In this document: piece after piece, positions 10,446-22,791 of the stretch
Position numbering within the stretch: position 1 is the first letter of the stretch
How the letters are laid out: the number at the start of each line of letters is the position of its first letter
Assembly (NCBI GenBank): GCA_029990175.1
Contig: JARKIP010000065.1
Coordinates: 4,592,501 to 4,656,500, forward strand
DNA length: 64,000 nt
Source of the DNA: Petunia secreta
Lineage: Eukaryota > Streptophyta > Magnoliopsida > Solanales > Solanaceae
Direction of reading: 5' to 3'
Program-made: the position numbers and the translations under genes
Notes under the pieces: generated by a model
What the model was told of the DNA's origin: nothing
Database searches by the model: none
Seen by the model: only the letters and a program-made list of their open reading frames with translations

Positions 10446-11622
10446 ATATCTACTTTGAGAATATGCTGAACATGCAAGACAAGGAGTTTGGAGACTGATC
10501 AAAATTGGAGACATGGTTGAAGATGGTTTGAAAACTGGTAGGTTTGTCAACTTGGCTGCACTACAAGCCACTGACAAAGCCCTACAAACTGGTAACACTG
10601 GTACATCGAAGAAAAAGAAGGATGACATCTCCTTCATTGCAGCATCACTCGATCATTTTCCCACCCATAACTACTAGTACTAAACACCACCTCCATCATA
10701 CCCATACATTCCACCCACTTCTACCTATCCATTCTACAACACTCAGCCCATGTTCTAAAACCCATCACCACAAAGACCACCATACCTACAAAGTCCTAAC
10801 TACAAAAATACCAACACCTATCCACCAAGACCTCACACAAAAAACAACCCGAGGCCCAAAAGAAACTGTACCCCGCTAGCTAAATCCCACACTCAGTTAT
10901 TTGAAAGACTCAAAGCATCTGGCCACATACATCACGTCCCGTTCAAAATGCCTAATAGAATGTCACCATACTTTGACCAATACCTGTGCCAATCACTCTG
11001 GAGGACCTGGTCATGATACCAAAAAGTGCTACGCCTTGAGAGGTAAAATACAAGACCTGATCGATCAAAAGGTGATCCACTTGAAAACTCCAAATGTTCA
11101 CAATAACCCTCTACATAACCACAGAGATACTTCATTGAGTTGGACGAAGAATGCAACTTGGAGGGAACTATTGTCAAAGCAAAAGAAGCCACACCAGCAC
11201 CTGCTTCTGTTGCCCAAGCGGATAAAGCACCAGAGCCCATTGAGGTAGAAATAGCTCCAAAATTCTATGTTGACGTAGTTCCCTCATACAGTGACAAGGT
11301 AGTACCATGGGATTACGAAGCAGTGAAGAAGGGTAAATCGATAGTTGAGACCGTTGTTGCACAAGGGATGACTAGGAGTGGGAGGATCTATACTCCTGAG
11401 CATCTTGTTCAAGGTAGACGAGGCATCAGTGAGGAGGAGTCCGAGGAACTATGGAAGAAAATGCAAGAAAAAGAATACTCTGTGGTTGAACATTTGAGCA
11501 AGACTCCCACACAAATCTCCGTCTTAGCTTTACTCCTCAAGTCGGAGAGCCGCCGAAATGCCTTAATGAAAGTGTTAGATGAAGCACATGTCCAGGTGGA
11601 TACCACAGTTCCACGAAGATGA
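10446..11622 (+). pseudogene. gag: Tat element gag, C-terminal part
   Basis: This continues the gag split at 2015. Reading resumes with YFENMLNMQDK after the target duplication, then GDMVEDGLKTGRFVNLAALQ and a Pro/Tyr/Thr-rich region (about 10640-10870). A nucleocapsid-like C-x2-H...GHD-x3-C motif follows near 10980-11030, with the tail KIQDLIDQKVIHLK. The open frame 11140-11622 is the gag-protease linker, with GMTRSGRIYTPE and LLKSESRRNALMKVL. Several frameshifts and stops lie between these pieces. Confidence 0.75.
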
Positions 11623-11639
11623 ACTTCCGCCTAAGGGGT

Positions 11640-12560
11640 TAAGTCACAACAAGGCTTTGAACATCACCATTAAATGCAAAGACTGGTTCATGGGGAGAGT
11701 TATGGAGGGTCTAGTTTGAACATATGTCCATTCATCACTCTGAAAAGAATGGGAATTAATCAAAGTAAGATAAGAGAAAGCGACATGAAAGTAAAGGCGT
11801 TTGATGGATCACAAAGAAGCACCATTGGAGAAATTGACCTAACCATCATGGTCGGTCCCGTAGAGTTCAATGCTGAATTTCATGTCATGGACATCTCCGC
11901 TTCTTACAACCTGCTGCTAGGAAGATCGTGAATTCACATGGCTGGGGAAGTGCCTTCTATATTGCACCAGACAGTGAAGTTCGAGTGGCACAATAAATAA
12001 GTGGTAGTATTCGACGAAGGGAACAACTCTATCTACAATGAACAAACCATACAGGCAATTGAACTGAGTGTTCCTGACGGGCCGACTTTCTATACTGTGG
12101 AACTTGTAGGAGGGGTGCAAGGTACTCAAGGGGGATACCGCAAAACTACAATAAGAGTTGGGATCCCACTGATGCAGCCCAAGGAGGTTATACCACACGC
12201 TTCGCTCCTAAACTTGTCATGGCACCGCCTGGAACTGAAGAGAAAAAGAGAAGTTTCTACAGCGCTTATTGGGATGGTCGAGGCAAAGGCTATGGAGGGA
12301 GGAACTTGGTCTGGGAACCGGTAATATCTGATTGGGGTGTGCCTTCACGTGAATTTCGTGAGACCATACCTGCTAAAACAGAGAAGCGACCGATGTACTC
12401 GCCTAATGCTCGTCCTAACTGGAAGCTCATTTCTGAAGAAACAAGGTGAAAGCAAGTGTGGCTACCTAAAACAGCTGAACCTATAGAGATAGTGATTGAA
12501 GAGCCGTATGTACTCCCACAACCTGCAAAATAGCCTGGAGACTGCGTTGTAGGCATCCTG
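11640..12560 (+). pseudogene. Tat element protease region
   Basis: The stretch 11674-11931 encodes SSLNICPFITLKRMGI and, later, NAEFHVMDISASYNLLLGRS, the C-terminal retropepsin signature. The segment holding the active-site Asp lies just upstream in a damaged frame. MAGEVPSILHQTVKFEW near 11940-11990 is the usual post-protease sequence of this lineage. Degenerate linker continues to about 12560. Confidence 0.7.
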
Positions 12561-13306
12561 ATAAGCCAAGGCTATGAACCTAGGAAAGTTTTGGGCAATA
12601 ACCTAAGATGGCATGGTTTAACCAATTTAAATTGTGATGAGGCCCGACCACGAGAAAGCTGGCATAGGGTACATTGTGACTTAGGAGAAGAGCATGGAAG
12701 AAGCATCACTGGACATCAAATTCTATAAAAAAAGCACCAAAACTCTCCTACGTATTTTCGTCTCGTCTGGATACTTGGATGGTCGCAAGGGGAGATATCT
12801 GCAGCACAAGGGGTCAAAGCGAAGATTGCTGATGAAGAGGATTTACTGGCAGGCGTGCAAAAGCTGTTCTCTATCTGACGAAGACTGTTGTGTGATCCTA
12901 GAAGAGCAAGTTGAACCTCCTGGACTGGCAAAAGCTGAATATGGAGCTACATTGAACAACTGGATCAGTAACCTGGCCCGAGCTTACCGTAGACCTTGGT
13001 AGAGCTTGGGGATAGAGTTTATTTCATGCTTTCTAAAATAAAACTGACTTCAAGTCGTGGACCTTGCATTTCTTTTTTCTTTTTCACATGTCTCCTTACA
13101 AACTTTGTTTTGCAAAGATTCATAAATAACATATTGCACTATTTCCTTTCACTTTTGTTTTAATCTTTTAATAACGCACCGCCTTATTTTTCAGCATTCA
13201 AACTAATAATTCCATTGAGTCCACAACCGCAACGTGGAATGAAACAATGGAGCTTGAGTAAACTGTTTTTGACTATGGTGAATTCGATTAAGCCACACAA
13301 GAGGAA
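12561..13306 (+). pseudogene. Tat element protease-RT linker, degenerate
   Basis: An open stretch at 12694-13002 (102 codons) has a Lys-rich start and a region ending LNNWISNLARAYRRPW, compatible with the poorly conserved linker between protease and RT. Positions 13003-13300 look non-coding and A/T-rich. I recognise no domain. Confidence 0.45.
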
Positions 13307-14235
13307 ATGGAAAGATTTGAAAGTAAGCCCAAATCAAACCTAGAAGAGACTGAGATGATAAATCTAGGAGATGACAAAACTGTAAAAGAGACAAGAATTA
13401 GTGTGCATCTCACCGCAAAAAATAAACAGCGGTATATTGAGTTTCTTAAAGAATATGAGGATGTGTTTGCATGGTTATATGATGACATGACTGCCATATG
13501 CACAGACGTGGTGGCTAATAAATTGCCCATCAATCCGGGCTTTCCGCCAGTCAAGCAAAAAGCCCGAACATTCAAGTCATCTACCTTGCTGAAGATTGGG
13601 GATGAGGTAACCAAGCAGCTCAATGCGGGAATTTTCAAAAACAGTCAAATACCTAACTTGGTTAGCGAACATTGTCTCGGTGCCAAAGAAAGATAGGAAA
13701 CTCAGACTACAGAGATCTGAATAAAGCTGGCCCAAATGATGATTTTCCTTTGCCGAATATACACATCCTGATTGACAACTGTGCGAAACATGAGCTACAA
13801 TATTTCGTGGATTGTTTTGCCGGTTACCATCAAGTGCTCATGGATGAAGAAGATGCCGAGAAGACAACTTTCACTACATCTTGGGGGACCTATTGCTACA
13901 AGGTTATGCCATTTGGGTTGAAGAATGCTGGGGCAACTTACATGAGGGCAATGACAACCATGTTCCAGGACCTGATGCAAAAAGAGATTGAAGTATATGT
14001 GGACGATGTGATTATCAAGTCAAAGAAGAGCTCGGAGCACCTTGACAATCTTCGCAAGTTTTTCAATCGCTTGCGTAGATATAATTTGAAACTAAATAGA
14101 GCAAAGTGTTCTTTTAGTGTTCCAGCAGGGAAGCTTCTGGGTTTCATTGCTAGTAGAAGAGACATCGACTTAGATCCATCCAAGATCAAAGCCATTAAAG
14201 AGTTGCCATCGCCGAAAGTAAGAAGGAGGTTATGA
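13307..14235 (+). pseudogene. Tat element reverse transcriptase
   Basis: The N-terminal lead-in at 13307-13696 includes YEDVFAWLYDDM. After a frameshift near 13690, the RT core runs to 14235: YRDLNKAGPNDDFPLPNI, FVDCFAGYHQVLMDEEDAEK, YCYKVMPFGLKNAGATYMR and the catalytic YVDDVIIKSK. The YVDD Asp pair is intact. The frameshift removes continuity with protease. The sequence differs clearly from the RT at 8143-8953, so these are two separate Tat families. Confidence 0.88.
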
Positions 14236-14810
14236 GTTTATTGGGACGGCTCAATTACATCAGCAAATTCATAGCCCAATCCACGGTCATCTGTGAACCA
14301 ATTATCAAGTTATTAAAGAAAGATGCAGCTATCGAATGGACGGAGGATTTCCAAAAAGCATTTGATCGAATAAAAGAGTATTTATATTGCCCGTCTGTCT
14401 TGGTTCCACCTGAACCTGGGCGACCTTTGATCTTGTACTTGTCTGTGGTAGACTGGGCATTCGGTTGTGTGTTGGGGCAACATGACTCAACTGAAAGAAA
14501 GGAGTAAGAAATATACTATCTGAGTAAGAAGTTCGCTCCCTATGAAGCCAAGTACACACTGCTGGAGCGTACTTGCTGTGCGCTGACCTGGATAGCATAA
14601 AAGTTGACGCATTACTTGACGTCCTATGCGACTTTGCTGATATCAAGAATGGATCCTCCCAAGTACATTTCCAAAAGCCAATGCCTATTGGAAAATTGGC
14701 TAAATGGCAAATGCTACTCAGTGAATTCTATATTACTTTTGTCACGCAAAAGGCGGTGAAAGCCCAGGCATTGGCAGATCATATGGCCGAGAATCCAGTG
14801 GGTGATGATT
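14232..14810 (+). pseudogene. Tat element RNase H
   Basis: It begins MSLLGRLNYISKFIAQ, then VLVPPEPGRPLILYLSV and FGCVLGQHD, the gypsy RNase H N-terminus. A stop near 14505 and a frameshift near 14570 interrupt it. The C-terminal signature MPIGKLAKWQMLLSEFYITF and KAQALADHMAEN (14680-14790) completes the domain. Confidence 0.8.
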
Positions 14811-15270
14811 ACGAACCTCTGCATACTTATTTCCCTGATGAAGAAGTCATATTTGTAGGGGAAGACATCAAAGAGGAATACGATGTTTGGAGGCTATTTT
14901 TTGATGGAGCGGTGAATTTCAAGGGAGTCGGCGTTGGAGCAGTGTTAGTTTCTGAGACTGGGCAACATTACCCTATCACGGCGAAGCTAAGGTTTCCTTG
15001 CACCAACAACATGGCGTAATATGAAGCTTGCATCTTGGGTATTAGGATGTCAGTGGACGTGAACGTACAAGAGCTGTTAGCAATTGGAGATTCTGATTTG
15101 TTGATTCACCAAGTCCGAGGAGAATGGACAGCAAAGAATTCCAAAATATTACCATACCTCGAGTGCATAAAGGAGCTGAAGCAAAGATTCACCAAGATAG
15201 AGTTCTGGCATGTACCTAGGCTATCAAATGAGTTCGCATATGCTTTGGCCACCATATCATCCAAGATCAA
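14811..15270 (+). pseudogene. Tat element second (archaeal-type) RNase H
   Basis: WRLFFDGAVNFKGVGVGAVL (about 14885-14950) is the aRNH N-terminal strand pair with its catalytic Asp. NNMAxYEACILGIRMSVD follows, with a stop codon (TAA) where Glu is expected at about 15018. AIGDSDLLIHQVRGEW and RLSNEFAYALATISS complete the fold; the final Asp of the usual ADALA motif is Tyr here. The stop plus that substitution make it inactive. Confidence 0.8.
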
Positions 15271-16545
15271 ACATCCAAACAAGAATTATATTGACTCAAT
15301 ACACATGGCAGTGAGGAAGCAACCAGCATATTGTTACCATGTGGAAGAAGAATCGGATAGACAGCCTTGGTTCTACGACATCAAGAGATATTTCAAAGAT
15401 GGAACTTACACAAAGGATGCAACAATCCTTCAAAAGAAGACATTGAGAAGATTGGCGAATGGTTTCTTTTTGAACGATGAAATCATATACAAAAGGACAC
15501 CTGATCTAGGTTTGTTGAGATGCATTGATGCTAAGGAAGCTGCGAGATTGTTTGAAAAAACACACTCTGGCACGTGTGGCCCACACATGAATGGTTCGTA
15601 CTTGCAAAGAAGATCTTGAAGGCTGGATATTTCTAGATGACAATGGAGCATGATTGCATAAAGCACGCAAAAAAATGCCATCAATGCCAAGTCCATGGGG
15701 ATATGATTCGAGTACCTCCTAATGAATTAAATGTTATGGGATCACCTTGGCCTTTTGCTGCCTGGGGAATGGATGTCATAGAACTAATCAAACCGGTTGC
15801 TTCAAATGGACACCAGTCAGTGACAAAGAAAGTAGTGGTAAACTTTGTTCGTGACAAAATGATCTGTCGATTCGGCATTCCCGAGTCAATCATCACCGAC
15901 AATGGGTCCAATATCTATAGCGACTTAATGAAAGCAACTTGTGAAGTTTTCAAGATCAAGACCCCAAATGAATGGAGCGGTCGAGGTAACCAACAAGAAC
16001 ATCAAGAAAATATTTCGCAAAATGACAGACAATTCAAAGCAATGGCGTAAAAACTTACCCTATGCTTTGTTAAGGTACCGCACCACATTGAGAACATCAA
16101 TAGGGGCTACTCCTTACTTGCTAGTGTATGGCACCGAGGCAGTGATACCAGCGGAAGTTGAGATACCATCTCTGAGGATCATTCCAGAGGCACAATTGAA
16201 AAACGCTGAATTGGTCAAGAAAAGAATGGAGCAGTTAGCACTCATCGATGGCAAGAGGATGAATGCAATATGTCATGGGCAATTATATCATTGGAGAATG
16301 GCTAAGGCATTTAACAAGAAAGTTCGACAAAGGTCTTTCGAACCTGGAGAATTAGTGTTGAAGAAGATATTCCCCAATCAAGAAGAAGCAAGAGGCAAGT
16401 TTGCACCGAACCGGCAAGGGCCATACATGGTTCACCGAGTTCTAACTGGAGGAGCACTAATACTGGCAAAGATGGACAGAGAATTTTAGCCTAAGCCAAT
16501 CAACTCAGACGCGGTCAAGAGATACTATGTATAAGAGCTTGCATT
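15271..16545 (+). pseudogene. Tat element integrase
   Basis: A zinc-finger-like segment (HSGTCGPHMNG...CHQCQVHGDMI) is broken by a stop and frameshift near 15620-15640. The catalytic core shows WPFAAWGMDVIELIKP and ITDNGSN (15890-15910). The sequence that should hold the third catalytic Glu is shifted near 15960-16000. The C-terminal part (15941-16489) has YRTTLRTSIGATPYLLVYGTEAV, PAEVEIPSLR and GELVLKK. No chromodomain is evident, as expected for a Tat element. Confidence 0.82.
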
Positions 16546-17125
16546 AATTAATGGTTTTGCTATTCTGCAATATATCATATAATCATAAACAATGTTACGG
16601 CCTGATTCCCGAAGTGGGATATGTGGGCAACCTACCCAAGGTTTGGTCGCATAAATATAAAAATTTCATTTCCCCATAAAGCAAACACTAGGGAAGAATT
16701 TTTGAGGAACTCTCAAGAAATTCTGAAAGGACGGACATAATTGACAATGGGCAGAATATTGAGGTCGCCCTCAAAATTCATTCAATGGAAACTTGAAACG
16801 GCCTTAGAAGCAACGGCCATGATCTTACACAACGCGACTCGTGACTCAATGGAATAAAATATTTCATTTCATTTTCCTCTCATAAAAGTTTTCCAAAATA
16901 TTTGCATTATTTACTACCTTATACGTATCCCTATTAGCTCGGCCAAGGTCCCGACACTCACAAGAAGCAGGCACAAAACGAGCCAAGAATGCACAAACTA
17001 AACTACCCCGCACAACTCACCAATCTTTCTTTGGATGCAGGCATAAAGGGTACGCAGCCCGACGCCACATGGCAAACATATCTTGGCAAAAGGTTATCCA
17101 GTTTCTTTCACTACACTTTCATTTT
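16546..17125 (+). other. Tat element 3' untranslated region, upstream part
   Basis: No coding signal. It carries the GGGCAACCTACCC-like segment near 16625 and ordinary A/T-rich sequence before the tandem array. This interval between integrase and the 3' LTR is known to vary greatly among Tat elements. Confidence 0.55.
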
Positions 17126-17757
17126 GCGGAGGGTACACAACCCGATGCATCGACTGAGCGTACACAGTCCGATGTCAAATTTAGTACAGCAGAGGGTACA
17201 CAGCCCGATGCATCGACTGAGGGTACACAGCCCGATATCAAATTTAGCACAGCAGAGGGTACACAAGGCAATGCATCGACTGAGAGTGTAATGCCCGATG
17301 TTGAATTTAGCAGAAGGTACACAGCCCAATGCATCGACTGAGGGTATACAACCCGATTTCGAATTTAGCATAGCAGAGGGTACATAACCCAATTCATCGA
17401 CTGAGGGTATACAACCCGATGTCCAATTTAGCACAACAGAGGGTACACAGCCCAATGCATCGACTGGGGGTACACAGCCCGATGGAATTTAGCACAGCAG
17501 AGGGTACACAGTACGATGCATCGACTGAGGGTACACAGCCCAATGTCGAATTTAGCACAGCAGAGGGTACACAGCCCGATGCATCGACTGAGGGTATACA
17601 GCCCGATGTCGAATTTAGCATAGCAGAGGGTACATAGCCCAATGCATCGACTAAAGATACACAACCCGATGTCGAATTTAGCACAGCAGAGGGTACACAG
17701 CCCAATGCATCGACTGAGGGTACACAACCCGATATCGAATTAGCATAGCTTGGAGGG
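17126..17757 (+). repeat. 63-bp tandem array in the Tat 3' region, ten units
   Basis: Units begin near 17130, 17193, 17256, 17315, 17376, 17439, 17500, 17563, 17626 and 17689. Each contains GAGGGTACACAGCCCGATGC, ATCGACTGAGGGTACACAG and a closing AATTTAGCACAGCA. The first half of a unit (GGGTACACAGCCCGATG) recurs in the second half, so the unit itself arose from a shorter duplication. Units differ by point changes and small deletions, so the array is not recently homogenised. Because 63 is a multiple of three, open frames on both strands here are artefacts. Confidence 0.92.
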
Positions 17758-18063
17758 TAGTGAGCCCAGTGAGAGAATGGACATAATAAAGGGTATACAA
17801 CCCAACGTAACGAACACACCTGTATATAATGAGAAACCTTGGCAAGACAACTGGCCCAACAGGAAAATACATTTTACATTTGCATATACGTACACTATTT
17901 TGCAAAGCTCGCCTCTGTTGCAGGGTATATAATCTGACAGTGCGAACATCACGATCCAGCACCTCGTCAAATCCCATAATCCATAAGCACTTCTCTAGAG
18001 TCGCAAAAAAATTAGTCGCTCTGTCAACGTCTTTACTCAAAGACTCTTTCATCATCTCCGGGT
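17758..18063 (+). other. Tat element 3' untranslated region, downstream part
   Basis: Non-coding sequence between the 63-bp array and the polypurine tract. It has scattered single relics of the repeat motif (GGGTATACAACCC near 17790). No other feature seen. Confidence 0.5.
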
Positions 18064-18076
18064 GAAGAGGGGCAGC
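18064..18076 (+). other. Polypurine tract of the Tat element
   Basis: GAAGAGGGGCAGC lies directly before the TGTTGACACC start of the 3' LTR, which is the expected position of the plus-strand primer. Confidence 0.8.
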
Positions 18077-21000
18077 TGTTGACACCTAATTTTGTCCCTC
18101 TCATTTCGATAACAATTATTTGGATAAAATTGCACTGATAACTACGCAATTACCATGCCCTCACTCCCATTCTAAGTCACTACTTCATATATGCACACCA
18201 ATTAGGCTATTTTAAAAGCATTTGCACTAATGACTGCAATTTTACAAAATTTGCATATTTCATCACAATTTCTAGTAGTCATTCTTATTTTTCTAACAAA
18301 ATTACCTAATTTATTTTCAAACCCAAATAATATGTTTTCTTAGTTATTTAACCCTCGCATTTAATTTTCTTATTTTTATACAATTTCATAAGTATTTTAT
18401 ACCCATTTATATGTATTTATACATAGTATATACACTTTTATACACCTCACACTCTTCCCACTCATACACGAAAATTCCACCTCATCTCCACGTCAAGCCT
18501 ACGTGGCTCGATCTTAACCCTCCATTTGTTCCATCCAACGGTCAATATCGAATTTCCTTTTTTAATTACACTCTCTACCCCCAAACCCTACAACCCTTTT
18601 TTCATTTTCCCCTCTCTTGTTTCAGCCGCCTTACCCCTTTTCTCTCTCACGAAAGCTTCCGCTGTTACCACCATTTTCGGCCATTATCGCCGGTGAAACG
18701 GAAAACAAATCGCACTACTATGATCCTCTCGTGGTCCGCAACAAAACCCACCCTTAATTTCTAAAAAATGGCGAAGGTTGAACTAACCCTAATCGCCACT
18801 TCAGTCCCCATCGCCGGAAAAGATATTCCGGCACCCTCTCCTACAAAACGTGACCTGTTCCGACAAAAGAAGGAAAGAAGTCACTCGATTGAGACGGGTC
18901 AAAGATGACCCGACTCCGGTGTAAACGAGTAACCCTAGCCCTTTTCTTTTTCTTCCTTTTTGATTTATCCTTGATCCTAAGTGATTATCAAGCCTGAAAT
19001 TTGCTTAATTCTTTTCATGCGCTAATACTCATATGTTATGTGATTATTGAAATTCATATGATCGTTAATGGCTACTTAGTCACTGATTTGGTTAATTATT
19101 TTTTGTTAATGTGTTTCATTTGAGTCTCACACGATCATAGCTTAAGTCTCATGTCATCTTCATCAGTTTAGAATCTATAACTTATGCTTTGCGGTAAAAT
19201 TGATCGAGTGAATATATTTATTTGATCATCGTATTTCAGTGCATAATCCTCTTGAATGATGTGTTGTATTGGATTGAAATCTGATTCATACAATTAAGGG
19301 GGGTCCTAGTTAGTTCCAATTTGAAATCTTAATTGAAAAATGGAATGAGAATTGATTATTTGATTGACTTGGTATCAATTGAGATCTTCCTAATCTGTTA
19401 AGGATATCTTTGAACCTAAAATAGGCCTATACCACTGATTTTGAACTTGGGCTCTATTAAGCTTAAGGGGATGGGAACTATATTTGTCAAGGAATCTGAT
19501 TTGCCCTAAGTTTGGGACTGCTTGACCTATATCTGGAAAGGATTCTCAGCTGATTTTTTTTAACTTTGGAAAACAATATTCCTTTGCTTTCTTTGGCTTT
19601 TACACGTTAAATTAGGGCACCCCATTACACTTATTTAAGCCAATGCCATTCTCATTCACTACATAGTTGAAAGGCATCACACACACACTTCACAAGCATA
19701 CACTTCTCTTAACTGAAAAGCAAAACATTGTGCAATAATCTCTCATCTGTTCTGGGTACTTATCTGGGAAGAAACTTGGCTCTATTTTTACTGCTATTAT
19801 GACTTCATTCCTAAGGTATTAAGAAGGTAAGAAAACTTGTCATACACTTCAGTTTGCCTTCAGATTAAAACTGCACAGGCTTAAACCCTTTCAGTGTGAT
19901 CCTTGCTTGTCTGTGCTACCTGTTTGGGGCCATACTTTGCCCTTGCTAACCTTTGTTTTGCAGCATGATTGGATGGCCCTATGGCCATACCAAAACTCAA
20001 TTTGCAGGCCTTTCTTTGTGCTTGATAAAGCCTGGTAAAAGGCTCATTTTTTACATGAAAAGCCAAGCCTAAGCAGGCTGTATTTCAGTGCATACAGGGC
20101 ACCACTTTTATCTCTATACCCTTCTGATTCCCCTTAGTTTTCCCCACTTCTGTGATTGTATTTATTAGGTCAACCCATGTCTGTATTCATCTTAAAACAG
20201 GGTACACAGTCATGAGACTGTGTACAAGGCTATCCAGGAGCCACTCCCAACCCTCTTCTTTATGTGTTGCATCATCTTCATAAGTTGTGATCTTTAAACT
20301 AGCACTTGCATAGTGATTTCTGGGCTTATACACGTGAATTGGAATCTGAACAGTAATAAAACGACTTATGCCTAGTATATGCAAAACTCGCGTTGAAGTA
20401 AGTCGCCTGGTGAAAACTGAAATTTTTACAATAAGGGTTGTATGTGCTAAAACTGCCTAATCTGTGACTGTTTCTGCAAAATCAAATCTGCCCTTCTTTT
20501 ACATTATTGATCCAAACCCAAAACCTCTTTTAAATTTGGCCTGTTTCGTGCGTTTTTCAAACATTTAACTAGAGGTGTATAAAGTATTTTGGGGTCAATT
20601 ATACAATCTACTATGTGTATTTTCGAAGATATATCGCTATTACTCCATGTATTTGCATGTACATACTTATATTTATGTGTTGCAGCCCCTGTTTGCATTT
20701 ATGTGCTTTGTGAACACAATTTCTTTTCCAAAAGCAGCCCCTTTATCTATATTTTGGAAACTGACCCCTAAATCAAACAGTCATTAAGGTTAGGGCTCAA
20801 AAATTAATAACGAGTCACACCGACTCTAAATGGCTAACATTTTATTACAAAAACAATCCTTACTTGGTTTTTGACTAAATCTGAAAATTATTGAAGAAAT
20901 CTGCCTATTTTGGAGTCACTTGGACTTCTTACCCTTTAATCTCTGAAACTAGATCGGTTTAATAAACACCCGACCTTAGATACTTAGGTGACCTAATACA

Positions 21001-21109
21001 CCTTAGAAATCCATATTGTGTGGCGAATCCAATCCTTAACTCAAACGAGTTACCCAGTCAAATCCAAATCTTGACTCGCTCCGAGTTGAGTTTAAAAACG
21101 GGTATGATA
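18077..21109 (+). repeat. 3' LTR of the Tat element (right end estimated)
   Basis: It begins TGTTGACACCTAATTTTGTC, a start shared with the unrelated-position fragment at 38881. A/T-rich U3 includes TATA-like sequence near 18410-18430. The right end is placed at about 21109, after GAGTTTAAAAACGGGTATGATA, because Tat LTRs as I remember them end in a similar string finishing in ACA. There is no second copy in the window to confirm it. No gene is supported inside. Confidence 0.5.
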
Positions 21110-22004
21110 TCCACCACTACAGCATCCACATCACTGCTGCATCATAGCAACATAGAATACGTCATCACTGCCTCAGCCAGATTCACCATCACATCCTCAT
21201 ATCACACAAACAAAACCAACAACCTTGAACAAGAAAAAATACAGCCCGCACCCACATACACGTTATCACATCATCAAAGAATATGCAACAATGAAAACCA
21301 TCAATTAAAAGAGAAGGAAATAAGAAGAAAGAAAAAATGAAAAGCAGAAAAAAAAATGGGCAGGAAAGGGGATTTTGGGAAAAGGGGTAGGAGTGGTAAA
21401 GAGAAGAGAGAGGGGACGAGAATGAACCAAGAAATTACCCAAAAAAAGAAAAAATTGTCGGAGTTAGGCTTTGACCGAATCTTTGAAGCCCGATCTAAAA
21501 AAATCGACTATTATTTTGGTGAAACCAAGTTGAGAAATGGAAAGAGGTTGCTGAGAGGAGTTTGGATGTGAATTTTAATATTTTTCCGGCCACCAGAGGC
21601 GGTGGACTGGTGGCGTAACAATGGTGGCGGGAGATGGTGGCTTAGGCGATTTCCAGTGAAGGTATTAATTTTGCCAGCATGTGGCCAGCCTAGACGGCTC
21701 AAAAGGAGTGGTGATGGAATAAGGATTTGGGAGGTTATATGTGTAGCAAGTGGGCTGGGTATATCAGGATTGGGTTGACGGGTTAGGACATTGGACTGGG
21801 CCACTCTTTTCTTCATTTTTATCTCAATTTTCTTTTATGGCCCAATGGGATTACACAAAAACAAAAACTAACTACATTAAAATCTCTACAATTATAAAGT
21901 CATTATCCAATGAAATATTAAACACATAATTAATCTCATCAAATCTATTTTTGGTATTTTTCTTTTTCTAATTAAACATACTAAAAATAGCTAAATAGTA
22001 TTTC
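21110..22004. other. Unassigned sequence between the Tat LTR and the LINE
   Basis: The stretch is A-rich (21230-21360), then G-rich with repeated GGTGG motifs (21590-21660), then A/T-rich. Short open frames lack recognisable motifs. It may be an undetected part of the LTR or old flanking DNA. I see no supported gene. Confidence 0.4.
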
Positions 22005-22791
22005 TGTGAAAATTTAGCGCTTCTAGTGAACTTTTAATGAATGACCATTCCAATCTGTCAAAAGCCTTTTCCAGGTCTATCTTAATAATCATTTTGGATT
22101 TTTTGCCTTTAGTTTTGCCCAATGATAACATGGCTTCTTGAACAATGATAGCATTATCTGATGCTCTTCTGCCTGATAGAAAACTGCATTGATTTGGGCT
22201 AATAAGATTATGAAGGAAAGGTTTGATCCTATTCACAGTGATTTTAGAAATTATTTTATAGATAGTGTTGCAGAGGCTAATAGGCCTATATTGCTCAATA
22301 CTTTCAGGGCTTTTTACCTTTGGAATAAGGGCTATGAACGTATTATTGATATTGTCAGGAACTTTATTGTGAAGAAAAGCTTGTTTGCAAGTGGTGATGA
22401 CAGAGTACTTTGTGTCTGCCCAATATTTTTGAAAGAAGATTGGGTGGAGCCCATCAGGGCCTGGTGCTTTAAGTAGTTGGAAAGAGTCAACGGCTGTTAG
22501 GATTTCTACGTCTTCTAGGGTTCTACTTATGTGGTTACCATGTTCATTTGACAAGTGTATGGATGCTATGTCCTCTTTGGAAATATTGGACTTTGTGAGT
22601 CCAGTACTATAAATATTATGGTAGTAGGCCACAATATTATCCCGTATTTTCTTTTGGTCATAATTCCATTCACCCACTGAGTTTTTTAACCCCAGAATAC
22701 GATTTCTTCTATGTCTTTGAATTGTAGATAGATGGAAGAATTTCGCGTTGCGATCTCCATCATTGAGCCAGTGGACCCTAGATTTTAATTT
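22005..22791 (-). pseudogene. LINE ORF2, reverse transcriptase N-terminal half
   Basis: Motifs in order: KAPGPDGLHPIFFQKYW, FIALIPKV, EQYRPISLCNTIYKIISKI, NQCSFLSGRRASDNAIIVQE and IIKIDLEKAFDRLEW. These are RT blocks 0 to A of plant L1-type LINEs, including the first catalytic Asp in KIDLEKAFD. Similarity stops just afterwards at LEALNFH, so blocks B to E, including FADD, are gone. The breakpoint is near 22005. Confidence 0.88.

Larger units (their letters stand above)
1084..21109 (+). mobile_element. Tat-lineage (Ogre-like) Ty3/gypsy element, 5' truncated
   Basis: Plus-strand order is gag, protease, RT, RNase H, second archaeal-type RNase H, integrase, tandem-repeat 3' region, polypurine tract and 3' LTR. 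A second RNase H between RNase H and integrase is the known hallmark of the Tat lineage. There is no 5' LTR or primer-binding site: coding similarity starts directly at the junction with the LTR fragment at about 1083. Every domain has frameshifts or stops, so it is dead. Gag is interrupted by the element at 2016-10445. The right end at 21109 is my estimate. Confidence 0.8.

Noticed and set aside
16989..18085. Many overlapping open frames on both strands
   Set aside because: They follow the 63-bp tandem array, again a multiple of three, in the non-coding 3' region of the Tat element.
18411..18764. 117-codon plus-strand frame
   Set aside because: It lies in the U3/R part of a Tat LTR, is pyrimidine-rich and has no domain.
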